From Pontiellaceae bacterium B12227 (lineage in GTDB: Bacteria; Verrucomicrobiota; Kiritimatiellia; Kiritimatiellales; Pontiellaceae), in contig JAROAZ010000019.1 in NCBI GenBank assembly GCA_029432775.1, positions 52,619 through 116,618 of the forward strand: a DNA stretch of 64,000 nt. The letters are read 5' to 3'. Below, in pieces: positions 1 to 8,276 of the stretch. The number at the start of each line of letters is the position of its first letter. Positions within the stretch are counted from its first letter, which is position 1. The notes under the pieces were generated by a model that saw only the letters and a list, made by a program, of their open reading frames with translations, did not search any database and was not told the DNA's origin. The position numbers were made by a program, and so were the translations under genes.

Positions 1-1
1 T

Positions 2-2734
2 TTGGCGGCTGCGCGGGATGCGGCCCGTCCAATGGTTGGAAAAAAAGCGGTCACGGTACATGTCGCGGATGGGGTTTATTATCTCCCGGAAACGCTCATC
101 TTCACTCCGGCCGATTCCGGGGTGACCTACCAAGCGGTCAACGAAGGCGGCGCGGTGCTCAGCGGGGGATCAAAGCTTAACCTGAAATGGTCGTCGTACA
201 AGGATGGCATTTTTAAAGCTAAAACCCCGAAGGGACTGGAAATCGACCAGTTGTTCATGAATGGGAAAAACCAGCGCATGGCGCGTTACCCGAACTATGA
301 TGCCGGCAAGCCGACGGCAGCCTATCAGGGCTATGCGGCGGACGCATTTTCTAAAGAGCGCGCCAAAGGCTGGGACGACCCGACCGGCGGCTACATTCAC
401 GCCATGCACCGCTCCCGCTGGGGCGGATATCATTACATCATCACGGGAAAAGATGCCAAAGGCGAAGTGACCTACGAAGGCGGCTGGCAGAACAACCGCC
501 AGATGGGCATGCACAAGGAATATCGCATGGTGGAAAATATTTTCGAGGAACTCGATGCGCCCGGCGAATGGTTCCATAACGCCAAAACCGGAACGCTTTA
601 CTATATGCCTGCAAAAGGCACTGACCTGAAATCCGCGAGTGTCGAAGTGGTTCGCCTGCGTCATCTGGTCGAGTTTCAGGGTTCGGAAAAAGCGCCGGTC
701 AAAAACATCACCCTGCAGGGCTTCACCGTCCGCCACGCGGCGCGCACCTTTATGGACTGCAAGGAACAGATGCTGCGCTCCGACTGGGCGATCTATCGCG
801 GCGGCGCATTCATGCTGACCGGTACCGAAGATGTTTCCATCCTCGACTGCGAATTCGATCAGGTCGGCGGCAACGCGATTTTTGTGAACAACTACAACCG
901 CGGTACGCTCGTTAAGGGCTGCCACATTCACGACACCGGTGCCAGCGGCGTCTGCTTTGTCGGCGATCCGGATGCCGTGCGCGACCCGTGCTTTGAATAC
1001 CGCGAAACCAATGATCTGGATACCATCGACCGCACCGTCGGTCCGAAAACTGAAAATTATCCAAGCCTTGGAACCGTTGAAGACTGCCTGATCCACGGCA
1101 TCGGCCGCGTGGAACGTCAACCCGCCGGTGTGCAGATTGAAATGGCGATGCAAATCACCATCCGCGACACCTCGGTCTACGACACCGCCCGGGCCGGCAT
1201 CAATGTCGGTGACGGCGCATGGGGCGGCCACCTGATCGAGCGCGTGGACGTGTTCGATACGGTTCTCGAAACGCACGACCACGGCTCGTTCAACTCCTGG
1301 GGCCGCGACCGCTTCTGGCACCCGAACCGTGGTGAGTCGCAGCGCGTGATCGATAAGGAGCCGAACCTGCCGTTCCTTGATGCGATGCATACCACCGTCA
1401 TCCGCGACAGCCGCTGGCGCTGCGACCACGGCTGGGACATCGACCTCGACGACGGTTCCTCTAACTACGACATCTACAACAACCTGATGCTCAACGGCGG
1501 ACTGAAATTCCGCGAAGGCTTCAAGCGCCGCGCCTGGAACAACGTGATGGTCAACAACGGCTTCCACCCGCATGTCTGGTATAACAACAGCGGCGACGAG
1601 TTCTTCAACAACATCGTCATGCGCGCCCCGCGCGGTGCGAGCACCCCGAGCAAAACGGCGAAGGGCAAGCGGATTGATTCCAACCTGTTCTTCTCCGATT
1701 TTCCGGAGGAGCAGGACCGTTACCTGATCTCTAAATGGGATGTGAACTCGGTTACCGCCGATCCGCTGTTTGTCGATCCGGCTTCCGGCGACTACCGCGT
1801 CAAGGAGGGCTCGCCCGCCCTGGAGCTCGGCTTTAAAAACTTTCCGATGGATCAGTTTGGCGTAAAAAAACCGTCGCTTAAAGCAATCGCCCAGACTCCC
1901 ATTCTGCCGGTGCCGACTATTGAGCGGACCAAGCCGCGCATGAAACCGGAAACCTCCTCTGCAAAGGTGACGCTCGAGAAATACTGGCTGGGCGCTAAGC
2001 TGTATGAGCTGGAAGGCGAAGATTTTTCCGCCTACGGAACGCGGAAAGAAGACGGCGGTGTGGCGCTGATTGAAGTGCCAAAAAATTCCGACGCCGATCA
2101 GGCAGGCCTGAAGAAAGACGATCTGATTCAGGGCATGAACGGGAAGCCGATTAAGAATATCGCCGACCTGCTGTCCGCGGCTGTTGCCACAGGAAGCGCG
2201 CCGATTGAGCTGAAGATTGTCCGCAATCAGCAGGAGCAGACAATCACCGTCCACGATGCCCCGTATGTAGAAATCAAAACGGATGGTACGCCGGTTCCAA
2301 CCATTGGAAAAATTACCGCCAAGGGAAAAACCAATAACGATCCGTTGTCGGTGCTGGTCGATGGCCAGCTTGGAAAAGGTTACGGCCCGATATTTGCGAA
2401 TGGCGAAACTGGCGGTGCCTATAAAATGGATCTCGGCAACGCGGTGCCGGTTTCGGCAATCACCAGCTGGACTTACAACCGCGGAGGAAGCCGCGGGGCT
2501 CAGAAGCTGACGATCTACGCAAGCGCCTCCAAAAATGATCCCGGCTGGAACTTTAACAAGTTTACGCCGCTGGGAACCATCGATACCACCGGCATAAAAC
2601 CCGGTGAGTTCACCGGCGCGAGCCTGAAGGCGGCAAAAGGAACACTCGGCACGTTCCGCTGGATCATCTGGCAGGTGGATCCGGTGAGTAAGAAAGGCGA
2701 AAACTCCGCCTTCCAGGAACTGACGGTAGAATAG
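2..2734 (+). CDS. GH141-like beta-helix protein with PDZ and discoidin-like domains (5' partial)
   Basis: Large secreted-type glycan-active protein; the frame is open at the window edge, so the true start and signal peptide lie upstream. Residues about 5-650 resemble GH141 (fucosidase/xylanase family, right-handed beta-helix): an opening ARDAARP segment, then ADGVYYLPETLIFTPADSG, a short F-M-N-G-K-N-Q-R-M-A-R-Y-P motif near residue 87, and many D/N-rich turns. Residues about 665-755 form a PDZ domain (GVALIEVP...ADQAGLKKDDLIQGMNGKPI). The last 140 residues look like an F5/8 C (discoidin) fold. A PDZ domain in this setting is unusual. It is followed after 4 nt by a sulfatase, suggesting one operon. 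Family assignment rests on recognised motifs; catalytic residues were not identified. A polysaccharide lyase of beta-helix type is the main alternative. Confidence 0.7.
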   Translation: MAAARDAARPMVGKKAVTVHVADGVYYLPETLIFTPADSGVTYQAVNEGGAVLSGGSKLNLKWSSYKDGIFKAKTPKGLEIDQLFMNGKNQRMARYPNYDAGKPTAAYQGYAADAFSKERAKGWDDPTGGYIHAMHRSRWGGYHYIITGKDAKGEVTYEGGWQNNRQMGMHKEYRMVENIFEELDAPGEWFHNAKTGTLYYMPAKGTDLKSASVEVVRLRHLVEFQGSEKAPVKNITLQGFTVRHAARTFMDCKEQMLRSDWAIYRGGAFMLTGTEDVSILDCEFDQVGGNAIFVNNYNRGTLVKGCHIHDTGASGVCFVGDPDAVRDPCFEYRETNDLDTIDRTVGPKTENYPSLGTVEDCLIHGIGRVERQPAGVQIEMAMQITIRDTSVYDTARAGINVGDGAWGGHLIERVDVFDTVLETHDHGSFNSWGRDRFWHPNRGESQRVIDKEPNLPFLDAMHTTVIRDSRWRCDHGWDIDLDDGSSNYDIYNNLMLNGGLKFREGFKRRAWNNVMVNNGFHPHVWYNNSGDEFFNNIVMRAPRGASTPSKTAKGKRIDSNLFFSDFPEEQDRYLISKWDVNSVTADPLFVDPASGDYRVKEGSPALELGFKNFPMDQFGVKKPSLKAIAQTPILPVPTIERTKPRMKPETSSAKVTLEKYWLGAKLYELEGEDFSAYGTRKEDGGVALIEVPKNSDADQAGLKKDDLIQGMNGKPIKNIADLLSAAVATGSAPIELKIVRNQQEQTITVHDAPYVEIKTDGTPVPTIGKITAKGKTNNDPLSVLVDGQLGKGYGPIFANGETGGAYKMDLGNAVPVSAITSWTYNRGGSRGAQKLTIYASASKNDPGWNFNKFTPLGTIDTTGIKPGEFTGASLKAAKGTLGTFRWIIWQVDPVSKKGENSAFQELTVE

Positions 2735-2738
2735 AACG

Positions 2739-4202
2739 ATGAAGCGCCGGCAGTTTAATATTGTCGTGGTCAATCCCGATCAGATGCGGGCGGATTACAT
2801 GACGCCCAACGGACACCCGTTTATCGCAACGCAGCATCTGTCGCGACTGGCCGGCATGGGCACGAATTTCGAGACGGCGTTTGTCTCCTGTCCCATGTGC
2901 GGGCCGAGCCGGGTATCGGCCGTGACCGGTCAGTATCCTGCCGAGCATGGCCAGCGTAACTATGGCGGCCGCATGCATCCGGACTATCCGAATATGTTCC
3001 AATCATTGGAAAAAGCAGGCTACCACCGTGCGCTTTTCGGGAAGGACCATATCATGGCAGAGGATGCCATTGGTGTGCTCTACGACGAAGGCGAGGATAT
3101 CTGCATCGGCAACATGGATGAACACCCGGACTATGCCAAAAGCTGGAGCTCCGGAACCTTGTCGGATGACTGTCCGTGGAATGTGACCGAACGTCTGACC
3201 ACCGCCGGACTGGATTATATCGAGCGGCGGGCTCAGACGGAGCAACCGTTTTTCCTGACACTGAATTATCAGGATCCGCATCCCTATTTCACTGCTCCGG
3301 CTCCGTACGATACCATGTTTTCGCCGGATCAGTTCGAGCTGCCTCCCAACTTCCGCCGGGAGCCGGGGGAGGGCGAACCGCGCCGCATGAGCCTCTGGCG
3401 CGAAAACTCGCGATCAGGCGAAGCGACGGAAGACGATTTTAAGAAAGCCATGGCCATGTATTGCGGGCAGATCCGCTATGTGGACGATCAGCTTGGCCGT
3501 GTGCTGGATAAACTTGAAGCACTCGATATTCTGGACGATACCGTCGTCCTGTTCTGGAGCGACCACGGTGAGTTTCTCGGCGACTATGGTGTAACGCATA
3601 AAATGGCCGCCTTCTATGATTCCATGGTGCGCGTGCCGATGGTGCTGTGGGATCCGGGCGGGACGGTTCAACGGGGAAGCAACAGCCATCTGGTTGAAGC
3701 CATCGATGTGTTTGCGTCTGTGCTGGACCTTTGCGGCGTGGAGCAGCCGGCGGGCAGCCGGGCCCATTCGTTGCTGCAGCCCGAATACCAACCGCGCGCG
3801 GATGTGTATGCCGAGGGCGGCCTCCAGTTGGCACCGGAGCAGGTGCCGATTCCGGGAGCCAATCTGCGCGCGCCGCATGGGCCCACTCATTTCGGGGCCG
3901 GAGCCATGCTGCGTTCCAATCGTTGGAAACTGTGTAGCCATAGTTTTGATTGCTGGGAACTCTATGATCTGGAAAATGATCCGTCTGAAGCCAAAAACCT
4001 TTATGAGCAACCGGAATATGCCGAAGTCGTGCGCGAGCTGACACAGCGGCTGATGGCGAGGATGATGAACGCGGGGCAGGCACCTGAACATTTGCTGTGC
4101 CCCGAAGCGGTTGGCGTTGATGAAGACGGCATGCCGGTCTGGAATATGAAGTATGACCACATTGAATTGAAAGACGGGCTGCGCCCGGGAGGTGTTTTAT
4201 GA
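2739..4202 (+). CDS. S1-family sulfatase without signal peptide
   Basis: Formylglycine-dependent sulfatase removing sulfate esters from a glycan. The activation motif C-G-P-S-R has its cysteine at residue 54, in the usual place about 50 residues in. The N-terminal metal-binding strand reads NPDQMRADY rather than the common DD pair, and FWSDHGEFLGDYG near residue 270 supplies the second metal-binding Asp-His. Length (487 aa) is normal. The ATG at 2739 opens directly on the first core strand (MKRRQFNIVVV), so no signal peptide is visible, unlike the sulfatases at 6480 and 11076. This suggests action on imported oligosaccharides, or a missed export signal. Its stop codon overlaps the start of the GH95 gene (ATGA), implying translational coupling. 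Substrate position and linkage cannot be told from sequence. Confidence 0.9.
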   Translation: MKRRQFNIVVVNPDQMRADYMTPNGHPFIATQHLSRLAGMGTNFETAFVSCPMCGPSRVSAVTGQYPAEHGQRNYGGRMHPDYPNMFQSLEKAGYHRALFGKDHIMAEDAIGVLYDEGEDICIGNMDEHPDYAKSWSSGTLSDDCPWNVTERLTTAGLDYIERRAQTEQPFFLTLNYQDPHPYFTAPAPYDTMFSPDQFELPPNFRREPGEGEPRRMSLWRENSRSGEATEDDFKKAMAMYCGQIRYVDDQLGRVLDKLEALDILDDTVVLFWSDHGEFLGDYGVTHKMAAFYDSMVRVPMVLWDPGGTVQRGSNSHLVEAIDVFASVLDLCGVEQPAGSRAHSLLQPEYQPRADVYAEGGLQLAPEQVPIPGANLRAPHGPTHFGAGAMLRSNRWKLCSHSFDCWELYDLENDPSEAKNLYEQPEYAEVVRELTQRLMARMMNAGQAPEHLLCPEAVGVDEDGMPVWNMKYDHIELKDGLRPGGVL

Positions 4203-6466
4203 AGAACAAACTGAGAATGAATTTTCCTGCCGGTTGGCAGGGCGACATGTGGAAAGAGGCACTGCCCTCCGGTAACGGCATAATCGGCGCGGCGGTCTAT
4301 GGTGCGGTGCATAAAGAGACGATTCTGCTGACGCACGATGACCTGTGGCACGAGGTGCTGACCAATGAACTGCCGGACGTCAGTCATAAACTGCCGGAAG
4401 TCCGAGAACTGCTGGCGAAGGGCGATGCCTATGCGGCTGATCCGGTCATCTGCGATGAACTGATTGCCAAAGGATACAAGGCCGACATCGGCGCACCGCT
4501 CCCGCTGGGCGATCTGATTGTTAATGTGCCCGTGAGCCTCGGCTTTACAGACTACAGCCGCGAGCTGAATATGGAGACCGGTGAGGTGACTGTTTCCTGG
4601 AGCGATAACGGCATCGATTATTCCCGGAAGGTCTTTGTCTCGCGCGAAAACGATTGCGTCGTGATGGAGATGAAGAGTGCCGGCGGAGCATTGAATGCCG
4701 AAATTTCGCTCGATCTGCACGATCGCCTCGATGCGCACATCTGCGATCAGCCCGATCCGAAACTGCCTGAAAATGTCGAAGTTAAAACCGATGAACCCGG
4801 CTGGATCTATTATGCCGCGGCCAACGATGATGGAACCGACTTCGGTGCGGTCGCCTACATCGAACAAAGCGATGACCGTGCGTTTGTGGTTCTGAAGATG
4901 TTTGTGAAAGGCGAACGTTCCAATGATTGGAAACGATTGAAGGAAGAACTCGACGGCGTAAGTAAAAGCTACGTCAAATTATTGGCTCCTCACGTGGAAT
5001 TGCACGGGGAAATCTTTACTCGCGTTTCTATAGATCTCGGAGCAAGTGAATCGGGGCATGATCGTTCGAACGAAGAATTGTTAATGGCGGCCTATCGAGG
5101 TGTTGTTCCCAAAGCGATGGTGGAAAAGATGTGGGCGTATGGACGCTATCTGCTGATCTCCAGCTCGCGCGAGGGCAGTCACCCAAGTCCGCTGCAGGGC
5201 AAGTGGTGCGGATCATATCGTGGCTACTGGACCTTCAACATGTTCAACGAAAACCTGCAGATGAACTATTGGCAGGTGGGCGCCGGCAACATGCCGGAGG
5301 TGGCGCTGCCGGTTTTTGACTATATTGAACGCCTGATGGACGACTTCCGCGATAATGCGAAGAAGGTTTACGGTTGCCGCGGAATCTATATTCCGTGTGT
5401 GAACACCCCGCCGTCCGGCCTCATTAAGGACATCCAGCCGCACACGATTCACTGGACGGGCGCGGCGGCCTGGGCGGGCCAGCACTATTACGACTACTAT
5501 CTGCACACAGGCGACGAGCAGTTTCTGAAGGAGCGCTGCATTCCCTATCTTCGCGAAGTGGCGCAGTTCTATGAAGATTTCTTTACCGTCGATGAAAACG
5601 GCTGTTTCCTCAGCTCCCCGTCGAACTCTCCGGAAAACCATCCGGGCAACTATGCCGATGGGGCTGCGGATCTGAAGTCGATGGAAACCGCGATGAACGC
5701 AACGATGGATTTTGCGCTAGCGAAAGAGGTGCTGACGCATCTGGTCGAAAGCGGGGACGACGTAGAGCACTGGCAGGCGATGCTGGATAAAATTCCGCCG
5801 TATCAGATCAATGAAGACGGTGCGATCTGTGAGTGGATGCATGCGTTCTTTGAGGATAACTATGCCCACCGCCATCAGTCGCACATCTATCCGGTTTTCC
5901 CGGGCCTGGAAGTGACGCGCGAATCCGATCCGGAACTCTACGATGCCTTTGAAGTTGCAATCCGCAAGCGGTTGGAAATCGGCATCGGTTCGCAGACCGG
6001 CTGGTCGCTGGCGCACATGGCGAACGTTTATGCGCGCATGGGCGAGGGCGACGACGCACTCAACTGCCTGAGCCTGCTGGCGCGGGCCTGTGTGATGAAC
6101 AACTTCTACACCACCCATAACGACTGGCGCAACAGCGGCATCGGCGTGCCGATGCATCTCGCACCGTATCAGATCGACGCCAACTTCGGCTGGACCGCCG
6201 CCGTTCAGGAAATGCTGCTCTTTTCCGTGCCCGGAAAAATTACGGTCCTGCCGGCGATTTCCAAGGATTGGAAAACCGGCTCGGTGAAAGGCCTGCTGGC
6301 GCGCGGCGGCGTGGAGGTTTCCATTGATTGGAATGTTGCTGAAAAGATTGAGGTTCGTGCGACGGCCAGAACGGATCAGTCGGTGATGTTGAGCACGCCG
6401 TATGGCGAAAGTGTGGAGCTGGAGCTCGAAGCCGGCAAAGAACTCGTTCATACATTTAAAGTTTAA
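4199..6466 (+). CDS. GH95-family glycosidase (alpha-L-fucosidase type), no signal peptide
   Basis: GH95 enzymes invert alpha-L-fucosides (some act on galactosides). The opening (WKEALPSGNGIIGAAVYG) is the family N-terminal domain signature. Catalytic-site equivalents are all visible: an N-x-N pair in the segment NENLQMNYW (N350, N352), a Glu in ICEWM (E545) and an Asp in QIDANFGWTAA (D660). Length 755 aa is typical. It lacks a signal peptide, whereas the second GH95 of the window (34042) has one, so the pair may split work between cytoplasm and periplasm. It overlaps the preceding sulfatase by 4 nt and is followed after 13 nt by another sulfatase. Three copies of the TTCCA-N5-TGGAA palindrome lie inside it (4918, 6259, 6319). 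Confidence 0.9.
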   Translation: MKNKLRMNFPAGWQGDMWKEALPSGNGIIGAAVYGAVHKETILLTHDDLWHEVLTNELPDVSHKLPEVRELLAKGDAYAADPVICDELIAKGYKADIGAPLPLGDLIVNVPVSLGFTDYSRELNMETGEVTVSWSDNGIDYSRKVFVSRENDCVVMEMKSAGGALNAEISLDLHDRLDAHICDQPDPKLPENVEVKTDEPGWIYYAAANDDGTDFGAVAYIEQSDDRAFVVLKMFVKGERSNDWKRLKEELDGVSKSYVKLLAPHVELHGEIFTRVSIDLGASESGHDRSNEELLMAAYRGVVPKAMVEKMWAYGRYLLISSSREGSHPSPLQGKWCGSYRGYWTFNMFNENLQMNYWQVGAGNMPEVALPVFDYIERLMDDFRDNAKKVYGCRGIYIPCVNTPPSGLIKDIQPHTIHWTGAAAWAGQHYYDYYLHTGDEQFLKERCIPYLREVAQFYEDFFTVDENGCFLSSPSNSPENHPGNYADGAADLKSMETAMNATMDFALAKEVLTHLVESGDDVEHWQAMLDKIPPYQINEDGAICEWMHAFFEDNYAHRHQSHIYPVFPGLEVTRESDPELYDAFEVAIRKRLEIGIGSQTGWSLAHMANVYARMGEGDDALNCLSLLARACVMNNFYTTHNDWRNSGIGVPMHLAPYQIDANFGWTAAVQEMLLFSVPGKITVLPAISKDWKTGSVKGLLARGGVEVSIDWNVAEKIEVRATARTDQSVMLSTPYGESVELELEAGKELVHTFKV

Positions 6467-6479
6467 AGGAGAGTGTTCA

Positions 6480-8258
6480 ATGAAGTTTTCCAATCATTGG
6501 AAAGTGGCTGCAGCATCGGTTCTGCTGGCCTGCGGCAGTGCAGTTGCAGAAAAACCGAATGTAGTTTTTGTGATTACGGATGATCAGGGGATGGGCGATC
6601 TGGGATGCACGGGTAATCCATACCTCAAGACGCCGAATCTGGATAAGTTCCACGATGGTGCGATCCGCTTTACGAACTACCACGTGGGCACCACCTGCGC
6701 GCCGAGCCGTTCGATGATTATGTCCGGACGCCACTGCAACCGGGTGAACGTCTACCACACGATCAATGGCCGCTCGATCCTGTTTGAGGATGAGGTGACG
6801 CTGGCGGATGTGTTTGCGCAGAACGGCTATGTGAATGCCATGTATGGGAAGTGGCATCTGGGCGATAACTATCCGTACCGTCCGGAGGATCGCGGTTTTC
6901 ACGAGGTGGTGCGGCACGGCGCCGGCGGGATCGGACAGGGGCCGGACTATTGGTGGAACGATTATTTTGACGACACCTACTGGCACAACGGCGAGCTGCA
7001 GAAATATGAAGGCTACTGCACGGATGTCTTTTTCGGCGAGGCGCTGAAGTTTATCGAAACCAATAAAGACAAGCCGTTCTTCTGCTACCTTTCGCTGAAT
7101 GCACCGCACTCGCCGTATAACCTGCCGAAGGAATACTACGATATGTATCAGGGAGGAAAGTTCGAGGAGCTGCATCCGCGGCTTCGCCGTTTCTACGGCA
7201 TGATCTCGAATATTGATGACAACTTCAAACAGCTGGAAGCCAAGCTGGATGAGCTGGGACTGACGGAGAATACGATCCTGATCTTTACAACGGATAACGG
7301 GACCTCCGCAGGCCGCAGCACCTGGAATGCCGGACTCAAGGGCAGCAAGGGCAGTCAGTATGATGGCGGCCATCGCGTTCCGTTTTTCATTCAGTGGCCG
7401 AAGGGCAAACTGACCGGCGGCAAAGATCTTGATCAGCTGGTGGCCGCATATGATCTGTTGCCGACGTTCGTCGACCTGCTCGACTTGAATTTTGAGCCGA
7501 AGAAACCGCTGGATGGTAAAAGCCTCAAGCCGTTGCTGACCCAGGAAAATCCGGCATGGGAAAACCGTATGCTCTACATTGATACGCAGCGGGAGCAGAA
7601 CCTGATTAAATATAAAAAGTATGCGGTCATGGATGACACCTGGCGCCTGGTGGATGGCAAAAACCTCTACAACATCAGCGAGGATCTGGGGCAGAATAAA
7701 AACGTGTTTGACCAGCATCCGGAAGTAGCGAAGCGGTTGGCGGAAGGCTATGAAAAATGGTGGCAGTCGTTCCTCGATGATGGCGTGGCCGAGCGCTATG
7801 CCTACATCAAGGTCGGTTCGCCCTACGAGAATCCAACCAAAATCCATGCGCACGATCAGATTGTGGGGCGCTACAACGATTCGTGGCACCAGAACGGGGC
7901 AAGCGAAGGGGCGCAGTCGACCGGTAAATGGAAAATCGAATTTGTCGAGGATGGCGAATATTCCATTGCGCTCCGTCGTTTCCCGCGTGAGAGCGGCCTG
8001 GCAATCAATGCGACCTTCCCGGGGCAGGAGCCGCGCATTGAGCTGGATAAAACCGCGACGGGTAGCGTGAAGGATGATTTTACCGAAGCAATGCTCTACG
8101 TGGCCAATATTTCAAAAACGCAGAAGATCAAAGAGGGGCAGGATGAGGTGGTCTTTAAAGGAAAAATCCCGGCCGGTAAATATGATCTGGAGGCACAGCT
8201 GATCGATAGCGGCAATCGGGTGCATTCTGCTTATTATGTCTATATTGAAAAGCTGTAA
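6480..8258 (+). CDS. Secreted S1-family sulfatase (arylsulfatase type)
   Basis: The ATG at 6480, preceded by AAAGGAGAG, gives a 592-aa protein starting with a classical signal peptide (positive N-terminus, hydrophobic core, cleavage near AVA-EKP at residue 23). Metal-binding D34-D35 sit in VITDDQG and the formylglycine motif is C73-A-P-S-R. The sulfatase core runs to about residue 440. The last 150 residues form a beta-rich accessory domain (KWKIEFVEDGEYSIALRRFP) often seen on arylsulfatases of Planctomycetes and Verrucomicrobiota. A longer frame opens upstream inside the GH95 gene, but the signal peptide and ribosome site argue for 6480. A TTCCA-N5-TGGAA palindrome covers codons 3-8. Likely periplasmic or secreted, removing sulfate before fucosidase action. 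Confidence 0.92.
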   Translation: MKFSNHWKVAAASVLLACGSAVAEKPNVVFVITDDQGMGDLGCTGNPYLKTPNLDKFHDGAIRFTNYHVGTTCAPSRSMIMSGRHCNRVNVYHTINGRSILFEDEVTLADVFAQNGYVNAMYGKWHLGDNYPYRPEDRGFHEVVRHGAGGIGQGPDYWWNDYFDDTYWHNGELQKYEGYCTDVFFGEALKFIETNKDKPFFCYLSLNAPHSPYNLPKEYYDMYQGGKFEELHPRLRRFYGMISNIDDNFKQLEAKLDELGLTENTILIFTTDNGTSAGRSTWNAGLKGSKGSQYDGGHRVPFFIQWPKGKLTGGKDLDQLVAAYDLLPTFVDLLDLNFEPKKPLDGKSLKPLLTQENPAWENRMLYIDTQREQNLIKYKKYAVMDDTWRLVDGKNLYNISEDLGQNKNVFDQHPEVAKRLAEGYEKWWQSFLDDGVAERYAYIKVGSPYENPTKIHAHDQIVGRYNDSWHQNGASEGAQSTGKWKIEFVEDGEYSIALRRFPRESGLAINATFPGQEPRIELDKTATGSVKDDFTEAMLYVANISKTQKIKEGQDEVVFKGKIPAGKYDLEAQLIDSGNRVHSAYYVYIEKL

Positions 8259-8276
8259 GAAAAGAGGAATCGGTTG

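Noticed and set aside
170..2773. Very long open frame on the - strand opposite the GH141-like gene
   Set aside because: Codon-shadow of a GC-rich gene: no start context, low-complexity Val/His/Arg composition and no recognisable domain.
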